From an uncultured SAR86 cluster bacterium (lineage in GTDB: Bacteria; Pseudomonadota; Gammaproteobacteria; Magnimaribacterales; AG-339-G14), in contig CACFWO010000003.1 in assembly GCA_902570035.1 (NCBI GenBank), positions 50,503 through 114,502 on the forward strand: a DNA stretch of 64,000 nucleotides, read 5' to 3'. Within the stretch, counting starts at the first letter, position 1. Each line of letters begins with the position of its first letter. The position numbers and the translations under genes were made by a program. This document shows positions 37,976 to 45,909 of the stretch, piece after piece. The notes under the pieces are model-generated. The model searched no databases. It was not told the origin of the DNA and saw only the letters and a list, made by a program, of their open reading frames with translations.

Positions 37976-38650
37976 ATGACAGAGATAGCAACTTTAAGTA
38001 CTGATGGTGACATCTCAACGATAGTTTTAGATGATGGAAAAGTTAACGTGTGCTCGTTAGAAATGCTTGAGTCTATTCAGCAATGCTTAGCAGAAGTGCC
38101 AAAAGATAAAGGCGCATTGATCGTAAGAGGGAGAGAAGGAATATTCTCCGCAGGCTTTGATCTAAAAACTATTCAAGGTGAAGATGCTGAAAAATCCAAA
38201 AAAATGGTTGAGATGGGAATGAAAACAATGCACGACTTATATACTTTTCCCAGACCTGTGATTATGGCTGTAACTGGACACACTATTGCAATGGGCCTCT
38301 TTATAGTATGTTGCGGGGACTATAGGATTGCACTTGAAGGAAAATTTGTCGCTCAGGCAAACGAAGTTAGAAATAACATGGATATTCCCTCTCCTATTAT
38401 GGAAGTTGCTGAAAGCAGAATAGATAAAAAGCATGTTTATTCTGTGCTTTATCATGCTGATCCTTATCCTTTTGATAAGTGTATTGAGGCCGGACTACTC
38501 GATGAAATAGTATCACCTTCAGATTTTGAAAAAAGAATAATGGAGAAGGCAGAAGATTTAGCTACTTTAGGCCATCCTCATTATTTAAAAACTAAGCAAG
38601 CACACCAGAGACCGCTTCTAAAAGCTATCTCTAATGCACTGCCTGCTTAA
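37976..38650 (+). CDS. Enoyl-CoA hydratase/isomerase family protein (crotonase fold)
   Basis: Crotonase-fold enzymes act on acyl-CoA thioesters. Seen: the oxyanion-hole segments REGIFSAGFDLKTI (about residues 44-57) and HTIAMGLFIVCCGDYRIA (about 101-118). At 224 residues it is short for the family (usually about 260). The usual catalytic glutamates are not evident at their normal places, since the second region reads VRNNMDIPSP, so the reaction is uncertain. A clear AGGAG Shine-Dalgarno precedes the ATG. Confidence 0.85.
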   Translation: MTEIATLSTDGDISTIVLDDGKVNVCSLEMLESIQQCLAEVPKDKGALIVRGREGIFSAGFDLKTIQGEDAEKSKKMVEMGMKTMHDLYTFPRPVIMAVTGHTIAMGLFIVCCGDYRIALEGKFVAQANEVRNNMDIPSPIMEVAESRIDKKHVYSVLYHADPYPFDKCIEAGLLDEIVSPSDFEKRIMEKAEDLATLGHPHYLKTKQAHQRPLLKAISNALPA

Positions 38651-38698
38651 AAAAGTTAGACATTTCTTACATCTTTCTCTAATCTACTCCCTTCTTTT

Positions 38699-38774
38699 GG
38701 GGCCATAGCTCAGCTGGGAGAGCGCCTGCTTTGCACGCAGGAGGTCGGCGGTTCGATCCCGCCTGGCTCCACCA
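38699..38774 (+). tRNA. tRNA-Ala (TGC)
   Basis: A 76-nt cloverleaf: acceptor GGGGCCA pairs with TGGCTCC and includes the G3-U70 wobble that identifies alanine tRNAs. The anticodon loop TTTGCAC gives TGC, and CCA is encoded. A weak TAGACA box (38657-38662) lies upstream. It stands apart from any rRNA gene. Confidence 0.97.
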
Positions 38775-38804
38775 AAAATACTTCAATTTTTCTCATTACA
38801 GATA

Positions 38805-38810
38805 CATAAT
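38805..38810 (+). promoter_or_regulatory. -10-like hexamer of the D-aminoacylase-like gene
   Basis: CATAAT (5 of 6) ends exactly 6 nt before the ATG at 38817, with TTCAAT 17 bp further up as a poor -35. No Shine-Dalgarno. Candidate leaderless start. Confidence 0.42.
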
Positions 38811-38816
38811 AAGTCT

Positions 38817-40718
38817 ATGAGAGAGATGCACATACATGATTTAGTTATTAGAAACGGCAATATAGTTGATGGATCAGGAAAAAAACCTTTTCTTGGAGAT
38901 ATTGCAATTGATGATGGAAAAATTACCAAAGTCGGTGAAGTAATTAACTCAGGTAAAAAAGAAATTGATGCTGCTGGAAACCTTGTTTCTCCTGGGTGGG
39001 TAGATATTCATACACACTACGATGGACAAGTTTGTTGGGATCCTTATTTAACTCCTTCAAGCTGGCACGGAGTAACCACAGTTGTCATGGGCAATTGTGG
39101 AGTTGGGTTCGCACCCGTGAAACCCGGAGATGAAAATTTCCTTATTCAACTTATGGAGGGTGTTGAGGACATCCCAGGTACCGCACTGCATGAAGGCATT
39201 GATTGGGAGTGGGAAACTTTTCCTGAATTTCTAGATGCAATAGAAAGAAAAGAATTTGTAATGGATTTAGGATTTATGATTGGACATGGGCCAGTAAGAA
39301 GTTATGTGATGGGCTACGATAGATGTCAAAACCAAGTTGATGCATCTAAAGACGAAATCAACCAAATGTCAGAAATAGTAGAAAAGGCAATCAATGCTGG
39401 TGCATTAGGATTTAGCACATCTAGAACTATCTTACACAGGGACGTTCATGGTGTTTATGTACCTGGCACAGAAGCAAGCTCAGAAGAAATGATGGAACTT
39501 GCTTTTGCAGTGGACCGCGCAGGCGAGGGTACTTTAGAAATTGTTTCTGATTGGCTGGACCAAGAAATAGAAATGTCATGGATGAAAGAATACGTTGAAA
39601 AGTCTGATTGCGGTTTAACTGTTCTTCAAACTAATGGCGACTCCGTTAAAACCATTCTTTACTGCGAAGAACAGTTTCTAAAAGGTAAAAATGTTCGACC
39701 TCAGTTCCCAGGAAGAAACGTGGGACTTATGTTTGGTCTAGAAAGTTCTTTGCATCCATTTATAGGTCATCCTTCCTACAAAGATATTTCTCATCTTCCC
39801 CTCAACGAGAGACTGTCAATTATGAGGGATCCTGCTTTTAAGCAAAAAATTTTAAATGAGTCGCCAAGCTTTAGAGAAGATTTACAGAAAGCTGCTAAAG
39901 AACAAAAATCTAACAAGACTAAAGAAGAAATAAAAGCTGAGGCAGAAATAGGTAAAAAACTAATTTCCAACTATGAAACTCAATTTATTTTAAGTGATCC
40001 TCCTAATTACGAACCAACAAGAGAAGATAGTATTGCTTACTTAGCTGAACAGAGAAACCAGTCAGAAGAAGAGGTTATTTACGACGAATTGATAAAAGAT
40101 GACGGTAAAAGCTTAATTTACGCATGTTTCACTCCTTATGAAAATCATAAACTTAAGTTCGTTGAAACATTCTATAAACTTAAATCGTCTGTGGCTGGTG
40201 GGAGTGATGGAGGAGCGCATTGCGGCCTCATTTGTGATGCAAGCATGCCCACAACAAATTTATCTCATTGGGCAAGAGATAGATCAGCAGGCAATAAAAT
40301 TCCTTTAGAACTCATCATTAGAAAGCAGACAAAAGACACTGCTGAAACTTATGGACTATTTGATAGGGGAGAAATCAAAACTGGAATGATTGCAGATATC
40401 AACATTATTGATTTTGAAAAATTAAATGTCTCTCTTCCAAAAATGATCTTTGATCTTCCTAAAGGTGGGAAAAGGCTTGTTCAGGAATCCTTTGGTTATT
40501 TAGCAACTATTAAAAGTGGTGAGGTTGTTTATGAGAATGGTCAAGCGACCGGAACTCTTCCAGGTCAACTCATAAGAGGGAAGCAAACATCAGAGACCAA
40601 AGATACTAAAGAAAAGATATCTTTTTATGATCGAACTGTTAGGTTATTTATTGTCAAAATCCTAAGACTTATTTGGGCTGCAAGAAACAAACCTGTTAAA
40701 AGCACAGTCATTTCTTAG
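38817..40718 (+). CDS. N-acyl-D-amino-acid deacylase-like amidohydrolase
   Basis: The superfamily hydrolyses amides such as N-acyl-D-amino acids with one or two metal ions. Seen: the beta-sandwich start IRNGNIVDGSGKKPFLGDIA, the metal motif VDIHTHYDGQ, GHGPVRSYVMG, GGSDGGAHCG late in the barrel (the Asp metal ligand) and the closing GMIADINIIDFE. At 633 residues it is longer than bacterial D-aminoacylases (about 480), with an extended middle and tail. The substrate is not certain. The stop overlaps the S46 remnant by 4 nt. MREMHI is chosen because of the adjacent -10. Confidence 0.85.
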   Translation: MREMHIHDLVIRNGNIVDGSGKKPFLGDIAIDDGKITKVGEVINSGKKEIDAAGNLVSPGWVDIHTHYDGQVCWDPYLTPSSWHGVTTVVMGNCGVGFAPVKPGDENFLIQLMEGVEDIPGTALHEGIDWEWETFPEFLDAIERKEFVMDLGFMIGHGPVRSYVMGYDRCQNQVDASKDEINQMSEIVEKAINAGALGFSTSRTILHRDVHGVYVPGTEASSEEMMELAFAVDRAGEGTLEIVSDWLDQEIEMSWMKEYVEKSDCGLTVLQTNGDSVKTILYCEEQFLKGKNVRPQFPGRNVGLMFGLESSLHPFIGHPSYKDISHLPLNERLSIMRDPAFKQKILNESPSFREDLQKAAKEQKSNKTKEEIKAEAEIGKKLISNYETQFILSDPPNYEPTREDSIAYLAEQRNQSEEEVIYDELIKDDGKSLIYACFTPYENHKLKFVETFYKLKSSVAGGSDGGAHCGLICDASMPTTNLSHWARDRSAGNKIPLELIIRKQTKDTAETYGLFDRGEIKTGMIADINIIDFEKLNVSLPKMIFDLPKGGKRLVQESFGYLATIKSGEVVYENGQATGTLPGQLIRGKQTSETKDTKEKISFYDRTVRLFIVKILRLIWAARNKPVKSTVIS

Positions 40719-40986
40719 TATTCAAGCGATAACTCTTCAAGAATATTTCCAGCTTCATCAAACTTCTCTAAAGTCCAAAGAAAGTACCTTGAATCTACAG
40801 ATATAGTTCTCGCTTCTGGAATATATTTATAGTCAGCGATAATCGTCTGAAGCATCCCATCAAAAGCAAGACCTACCAACTCACCTTTACCGTTTAGCGT
40901 GGCTGATGAGAAGGCTCCCACATACCCTCAACCGCAAACACATTAAGATTTAACAAAGCTAAAATAATCAGTAATCTAATTCTCAT
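40715..40986 (-). pseudogene. S46 family dipeptidyl-peptidase remnant: signal peptide joined to C-terminus by internal deletion
   Basis: From ATG 40986 the minus strand encodes a signal peptide (MRIRLLIILALL...VFA) and then VEGMWEP, the start typical of mature S46 peptidases (DPP7/DPP11 family), before a stop nine codons after the signal. In another frame, from about 40921 to 40715, follow SSATLNGKGELVGLAFDG and RTISVDSRYFLW, the strongly conserved C-terminus just after the catalytic Ser of S46 enzymes (normally GNSGS). About 600-700 residues including His and Asp are missing. The ATG overlaps the stop of the FMN dehydrogenase (ATGA), as an intact coupled gene would. Confidence 0.82.
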
Positions 40987-42137
40987 TCTCCGGGTCTCCT
41001 CAAAAAAGATCTATTTAATTCATTAACGTTTTTGACTCCTGTTAGGATCATGCTTTGTTCAACTTCATCTTTTAAAAGTTGTAACGCATATTTAGCTCCG
41101 TTGTAGCCTCCTACAGATAGTCCGTAAAGGTAAGGTCTACCACCCATACAGGCATTAGCTCCCATGGCGAGAGCTTTTATGACATGAATCCCTCTTCTAA
41201 TACCACCATCAACTATAATCTCAATAGAGTCTCCAACAGCATCTCTAATTTCTTTCAACATTTCAAATGGCGCTGGACATCCATCCAGTTGTCTTCCTCC
41301 ATGATTTGAAATCATTATTGCTGAAGCACCAATATCCTTTGCCCGTTTAGCATCTTCTACAGATAAAATTCCTTTGACCGCAAAAGCCTTATCCCATTGA
41401 CCTATCATCCACTCTGCATCTTTCCAAGTAACGGTCCTATCAAACTGACTGTTCATAAAATCCATTACAGAAATATCGTTAGCAGCATCTTTCAACCTGT
41501 GCTCAATATTGACCATAGATGGCGTGGGGGGATGAGTAAGATAATTCAATGTCCAATCAAATTTACTGGCGATATTTAGGTAAGACTTTAGTGTTAATTT
41601 TGGTGGCACGGTCATGCCAGTGCGTAGATCTCTTTCTCGTCTGCCGTTAACAGGAACATCAATAGTCAAGCAGAGAGCATCGTAATTAGCAGCTTTACAT
41701 CTTTCAATGTATTCGACTGAGATACTTCTGTCCTTCAGAACATAAATTTGAAAAACCTTAGGACCTATAGATTTTTCTGCAACCTCTTCGATAGTAGTTG
41801 TTGAAAGGGTAGAGAGGCAAAAAATCGTACCCACATCACTTGCAGCATTTGCTGCTGCTATTTCACCTTCGTGATGAAATAATCTGTGATAGCCGGTGGG
41901 CGAGCATATGTATGGCCAATCAATTTGTGTCCCAAGAACCTTTGTTGAAGTATCAATTTTATCTACATCAACTAAATAATTCGGAATAACTTCATATTGT
42001 TCAAAGGAATTCGTATTGTGTTTTATTGTCCATTCATCTCCTGCAGCACCATCAATGTAATGGAACATTGCTGCTGGCAATCTTTTTCTTGCAGCTTTTC
42101 TTAAATCGCTAATGTTATGACAATCTTTTAATTTCAA
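40983..42137 (-). CDS. lldD: FMN-dependent alpha-hydroxy-acid dehydrogenase (L-lactate dehydrogenase-like)
   Basis: It oxidises an L-2-hydroxy acid such as lactate, with electrons passing to quinone in the LldD type. Seen: an (alpha/beta)8 flavoenzyme with ARKRLPAAMFHYIDGAAGDE at the N-terminus, the catalytic His/Arg in SNHGGRQLDG and the FMN phosphate loop VDGGIRRGIHVIKALAMGA. It has 384 residues. It lies 4 nt overlapped after an MFS transporter gene, which suggests uptake and oxidation of one substrate. Lactate itself is inferred. Confidence 0.87.
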   Translation of the reverse strand: MKLKDCHNISDLRKAARKRLPAAMFHYIDGAAGDEWTIKHNTNSFEQYEVIPNYLVDVDKIDTSTKVLGTQIDWPYICSPTGYHRLFHHEGEIAAANAASDVGTIFCLSTLSTTTIEEVAEKSIGPKVFQIYVLKDRSISVEYIERCKAANYDALCLTIDVPVNGRRERDLRTGMTVPPKLTLKSYLNIASKFDWTLNYLTHPPTPSMVNIEHRLKDAANDISVMDFMNSQFDRTVTWKDAEWMIGQWDKAFAVKGILSVEDAKRAKDIGASAIMISNHGGRQLDGCPAPFEMLKEIRDAVGDSIEIIVDGGIRRGIHVIKALAMGANACMGGRPYLYGLSVGGYNGAKYALQLLKDEVEQSMILTGVKNVNELNRSFLRRPGE

Positions 42138-43399
42138 TTGTTAAATTCTTCCAAAAGTCTTTTTCTATCTGATTCATAGATTTTGCCACCAAAATAATAG
42201 CAAGGTATAGCTAATCCAGCTATCAAAGAGAAAATAACAAGCATTATTGTATATGGTTCAGCCACATCAAATGATCTTAAAAGATCAGTAAAGATTCCGC
42301 CTCCTAAAGAGCCAAATGTAAGACCTATAAGGTTTAGGCATAAAATATAAAATGCTACTACAGTAGCTCTTATTTTAGGCGGCACAAGCTCCTGAACGGT
42401 TGAAAAAGTAGGACCATAAAAACATCCTAGTTGGAAATAACCGATAACAACTCCCAGCCAAAAAATAAAAGTATTTGGTTCTACGAATCTGTAAATTATT
42501 CCAAGAGGTAATAGCAACAGAGTGAGCCAAAAAAGAAACATTGGACGACCTTGATTGAAAGTTCTCAGCCACCAGTCGCTCATTAAACCACCAAACAAGT
42601 TTCCTGCAAGACCCGCAACCACACCAATGATCCCAGTTAGTTGAGCAATTTCTGATCTTTCAAAACCTCTTTCTTGGGCATACCAAAGTTGTTCAAAAAC
42701 TGCTGCTCCCAGTGCTACATGATAAAGAACTCCTCCAGCTATGGTTAAGATTAATGCATTAGAAGAGGTCAAGGCTTGCCTTAAAGTAGAAACTATCTCT
42801 GAAAAAGAGAGATTAACCTCATCTGGATTATCGATAAGATGTTTTCTAGGGCGATCTTTAAAGAAAAATGCAACGATCCCTAAAACTGCTCCGATACCTC
42901 CTAAAATGTAAAAACAGTTTCTCCATCCAAGAGGCTCACCAAGAAATCCTACTATAAGGAGACTTATCCCAACTCCGATAGGAACACCCATATAATAGAC
43001 CCCAGCAGCAAAACCCATCCTATTTGCTGGAAAGCTATCTGAAAGCATGGACATGGATGTTGGCGTTAAGATTGATTCTCCAACTCCAATGAAGGCTCTA
43101 GGAATAGCCATACTTATAAATCCTTTGGCGGCACCTGTAAGCGCAGTAAAAACACTCCACAGTAGAACCCCAAAACCAATTAATCTTGGTCTGTTGTACT
43201 TATCTGCCAGCGTTCCCATGAACAATCCCATAATTGAATAAAAAAAGACAAAGGCTAGTCCAGTTAAAATACCGTACTGCCAATCAGTTAAGCCTAGGTC
43301 AGGAACAATAAAATTTGCAAAGCTCGCAATGAGTTGACGGTCCACAAAATTTAAAAGATTCAGAAGCGTCAAAAAGAAAAGTAACCTATATGGATTCAT
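42134..43399 (-). CDS. MFS transporter
   Basis: This is a twelve-helix inner-membrane transporter of 421 residues. Seen: the MFS signature between helices 2 and 3, MGTLADKYNRPRLIGFGVLL, and a second half with GGLMSDWWLRTFNQGRPMFLF. The N-terminus NLLNFVDRQLIASF resembles Spns/hexuronate-type members. It is the first gene of the MFS-lldD-(S46) unit and has a purine-rich Shine-Dalgarno (GGGGGA). The substrate is unknown; a small carboxylate would fit the neighbour. Confidence 0.87.
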   Translation of the reverse strand: MNPYRLLFFLTLLNLLNFVDRQLIASFANFIVPDLGLTDWQYGILTGLAFVFFYSIMGLFMGTLADKYNRPRLIGFGVLLWSVFTALTGAAKGFISMAIPRAFIGVGESILTPTSMSMLSDSFPANRMGFAAGVYYMGVPIGVGISLLIVGFLGEPLGWRNCFYILGGIGAVLGIVAFFFKDRPRKHLIDNPDEVNLSFSEIVSTLRQALTSSNALILTIAGGVLYHVALGAAVFEQLWYAQERGFERSEIAQLTGIIGVVAGLAGNLFGGLMSDWWLRTFNQGRPMFLFWLTLLLLPLGIIYRFVEPNTFIFWLGVVIGYFQLGCFYGPTFSTVQELVPPKIRATVVAFYILCLNLIGLTFGSLGGGIFTDLLRSFDVAEPYTIMLVIFSLIAGLAIPCYYFGGKIYESDRKRLLEEFNN

Positions 43400-43434
43400 A
43401 TTCCCCCAGTTGAATAATTTATCCGTTCATGGAA

Positions 43435-43440
43435 TATAAT
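43435..43440 (+). promoter_or_regulatory. -10 hexamer of coaE-yacG
   Basis: A perfect TATAAT lies 23 nt before the coaE ATG at 43464. TGAATA (43411-43416) 18 bp upstream is a weak -35. Unlike other heads here, this would give a normal leader of about 16 nt. Confidence 0.42.
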
Positions 43441-43463
43441 CATTATCCAGAAAAATAATTTTA

Positions 43464-44060
43464 ATGATAGTAATAGGTTTAACAGGAGGAATTGGATCAG
43501 GAAAGTCATCCGTCTCAGAAATCTTTGAGGGCTTAGGAGTGAAAGTTGTTGACGCAGATGTAGCTTCTAGACAACCTGTGATGAAAGGACAACCAGCTTT
43601 AAAAAAAATCGCTGAAAAATTTGGATCAAATATTCTTACCTCTGAGGGAGAATTAGACAGAAGAAAGCTCAGAGAAATTATATTTAAAGAGAGTTCTGCA
43701 AAAGACTGGTTAGAAAATCTACTTCATCCATTAATTCATCAAATACTCATTAATGGTTTAGCAACTGCGACCTCAAAATATGCAATTTTAGTATCTCCTT
43801 TGTTGTTTGAAACAAATCAAAAAGACCTTTGTTCAAAAACAATAGTTGTCGACACAAGCGAAGACAATCAAATCGATAGAACCACAAAAAGGGATAATGT
43901 TGAAGCCAGCCAGATTAAATCAATTATTGATTCCCAAATAGATAGAAATAGCAGGAATAAGCTTGCAGATATAATTATTTCAAACAATGGTTCTTTGCAG
44001 GAATTAGAAGAGAAGGTCAAAAAAATTCATCAAGATTTAGAAAGAGAAATTCTTAAATGA
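43464..44060 (+). CDS. coaE: Dephospho-CoA kinase
   Basis: CoaE phosphorylates the ribose 3'-OH in the last step of coenzyme A synthesis. Seen: the P-loop GLTGGIGSGKSSVSEIF (residues 5-21), VVDADVASR, and KRDNVEASQIKSIIDSQ in the lid region. It has 198 residues. yacG follows with an ATGA overlap, the usual coaE-yacG pairing. Confidence 0.95.
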   Translation: MIVIGLTGGIGSGKSSVSEIFEGLGVKVVDADVASRQPVMKGQPALKKIAEKFGSNILTSEGELDRRKLREIIFKESSAKDWLENLLHPLIHQILINGLATATSKYAILVSPLLFETNQKDLCSKTIVVDTSEDNQIDRTTKRDNVEASQIKSIIDSQIDRNSRNKLADIIISNNGSLQELEEKVKKIHQDLEREILK

Positions 44061-44230
44061 AAAAAAAATGTCCCCGATGCAGAAAAATGTACTCTGTGAA
44101 TAAAGATTCAAATCACAGACCTTTTTGCAGTGAGAAATGTCAGGCCATTGACTTAGGCGATTGGTTTTTTGAGAAACACAAGATTTCCCGGCCCATAATA
44201 GATGAAGATGATCTTTCTATTGACCCATAA
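44057..44230 (+). CDS. yacG: DNA gyrase inhibitor YacG (zinc ribbon)
   Basis: YacG is a small zinc protein that binds GyrB and inhibits gyrase in E. coli. Seen: 57 residues with CPRC (5-8) and CSEKC (24-28), forming the four-Cys zinc site, then the conserved IDLGDWFFEKH (31-41), close to the family consensus IDLGxWAxExY. The ATG at 44057 overlaps the coaE stop. Its last 14 nt overlap the end of convergent tenI. Confidence 0.94.
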   Translation: MKKKCPRCRKMYSVNKDSNHRPFCSEKCQAIDLGDWFFEKHKISRPIIDEDDLSIDP

Positions 44231-44768
44231 AAGAAGAAATACCTGCTATTCCATCTGCAGAATATTTTTTTGCCTCATTTAAGTCTGAAATTCTCATTCC
44301 GCCTAGAGCATAAGTTTTAATTTCAGACAGAGATCTTAATTCCTTAAATTTTTGCCAACCTATAGAAGATGCATCCTCATGACTTTTTGTTTTTTTGACT
44401 GGTGAAATAAAAATATAATCCAACTTAAGTTGGTTTGCTTTATTGATCTCTTCCTCATTGTGACAAGACGCACCTAAACAATTTTCATAGCTTTCTAAGT
44501 TCGATAAATTCATCAGATCCGCTGAATTGAAATGAATGCCATCAAATCGTTCCGAGATGTCTAGGTGTCTGGAGCTCAAAATGAGTTTGGTTTGATACTT
44601 TTTCTTTAGTAATAAAAATTTTTTTAAATTCTTATTAAGTTCTGAATTATCTAAACATCTTAACAAAAGCAATTCTTTTTTAATTTCAATTGATTCCAAT
44701 AGTTCTAGGTAATTCTCAGGAATTACTTCAGGTGTAATAAAAAAATAATCAGGATCTATAGTCTGCAT
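44217..44768 (-). CDS. Thiamine-phosphate-synthase/TenI-like protein without the MutT domain
   Basis: TenI/ThiE proteins are TIM-barrel enzymes of thiamine metabolism. Seen: YFFITPE at the start, GIHFNSADLMNLS, GASCHNEEEINKANQLKLDY, FISPVKKTKSHEDASSIGW and YALGGMRISDL. These match the C-terminal half of the gammaproteobacterial MutT-TenI fusion usually found at this locus beside argJ, secA, yacG and coaE. The Nudix half is absent, leaving 183 residues. It overlaps argJ by 20 nt and yacG by 14 nt. The reaction is uncertain. Confidence 0.8.
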   Translation of the reverse strand: MQTIDPDYFFITPEVIPENYLELLESIEIKKELLLLRCLDNSELNKNLKKFLLLKKKYQTKLILSSRHLDISERFDGIHFNSADLMNLSNLESYENCLGASCHNEEEINKANQLKLDYIFISPVKKTKSHEDASSIGWQKFKELRSLSEIKTYALGGMRISDLNEAKKYSADGIAGISSFMGQ

Positions 44769-45906
44769 TCATGCTTACATAATCTTTAGATAAATCCGAC
44801 GTAAGGACTTTGCTTGTCTTATTGCTATCACCCAGCTTAATAACTATTTCTATTTTTCTTTTTTTGAATTCTTTCAATCCTAATTTTTCTGAATAACTTG
44901 GACTGAGTTTGTTATTTCTAAATACCTGGAGCTTTCCAAGCTTTAGATTAAATTTCTTCTCGTTAAAGCTAATATTGGTATTGCCAACTGCCATTAAAAT
45001 TCTCCCCCAATTTGGGTCTTCTCCAAAAGCAGCTGTTTTTACTAAAAGAGAGTTAGCAATATTTTTAGCAACCGTTTTGCAATCGTTTTCAGTCTTGAGT
45101 CCTTTAACGGTAATCGAAATTAGCTTTGTTGCTCCTTCAGCATCGAGTACTATTTTTTCTGCTAAAGAGAAGAAAATATCTTGAATAGTTTCTACGATCT
45201 TTTTTTCATTGGCTTTAGACAGCGAAATTAGTGATGATCCTGTAGCGATAAGCAAAGAAGAGTCATTTGTTGATTGATCCCCATCAATAGTTATTGAATT
45301 AAAAGAACCTTCGCAGGCTAATTTATGGATTTTGTCTAATTTTAATTTGCTTATCTTTAAATCAGTAAATACAAAGGACAACATTGTTGCCATGTTAGGT
45401 TCAATCATTGCTGAACCTTTAGCGATGCCAATGAAATTTATAGTCTTGCCTTTTATATTGATACTCTTTTTAACTATTTTTTCTTTCTTATCTGTTGTCA
45501 TAATTGAACTAGCAAAATTTTTCCAACTACTTCTACCAAGATTTTTATAAGCATTAAAAAAGGATTTTCCATACCTCTGTAGATCAAGTCTTTCTCCAAT
45601 CACTCCGGTTGAAAAGGGCAGAACATTTACATCTTTATAATTAGCAAACATTTTATTTATGTCCTTTAAACCTTCTGATCCAGTTGCAGCATTTGCGTTT
45701 CCTGCATTTATAAATAATGCAGTTTTCTTTTTTTTATCAAGGTTTGTTAAATTCTTTTTTGCAACCTTTACCGGCGCTGCAGGAAATTTATTTGAAGTAA
45801 ATAACCCAGAGATATTGCTGTTGCTAGGCAATTGAATTATCGCGGTATCCAGCCTTTTGCCATACTTTTGATAACTCGAAGAACAGCCAATTTTAACTTC
45901 TTTCAT
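44749..45906 (-). CDS. argJ: Arginine biosynthesis bifunctional protein ArgJ (ornithine acetyltransferase)
   Basis: ArgJ moves acetyl from N-acetylornithine to glutamate, recycling the acetyl group. Seen: GLFTSNKFPAAPVKVAKKNL, NAGNANAATGSEGL, and the autocleavage site with nucleophilic Thr in MIEPNMATMLSFVFTD, which splits the chain into alpha and beta. Also GEDPNWGRILMAVG. It has 385 residues. It follows secA with a 3-nt gap in a long minus-strand operon. Confidence 0.95.
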   Translation of the reverse strand: MKEVKIGCSSSYQKYGKRLDTAIIQLPSNSNISGLFTSNKFPAAPVKVAKKNLTNLDKKKKTALFINAGNANAATGSEGLKDINKMFANYKDVNVLPFSTGVIGERLDLQRYGKSFFNAYKNLGRSSWKNFASSIMTTDKKEKIVKKSINIKGKTINFIGIAKGSAMIEPNMATMLSFVFTDLKISKLKLDKIHKLACEGSFNSITIDGDQSTNDSSLLIATGSSLISLSKANEKKIVETIQDIFFSLAEKIVLDAEGATKLISITVKGLKTENDCKTVAKNIANSLLVKTAAFGEDPNWGRILMAVGNTNISFNEKKFNLKLGKLQVFRNNKLSPSYSEKLGLKEFKKRKIEIVIKLGDSNKTSKVLTSDLSKDYVSMNADYRS

Positions 45907-45909
45907 AAT

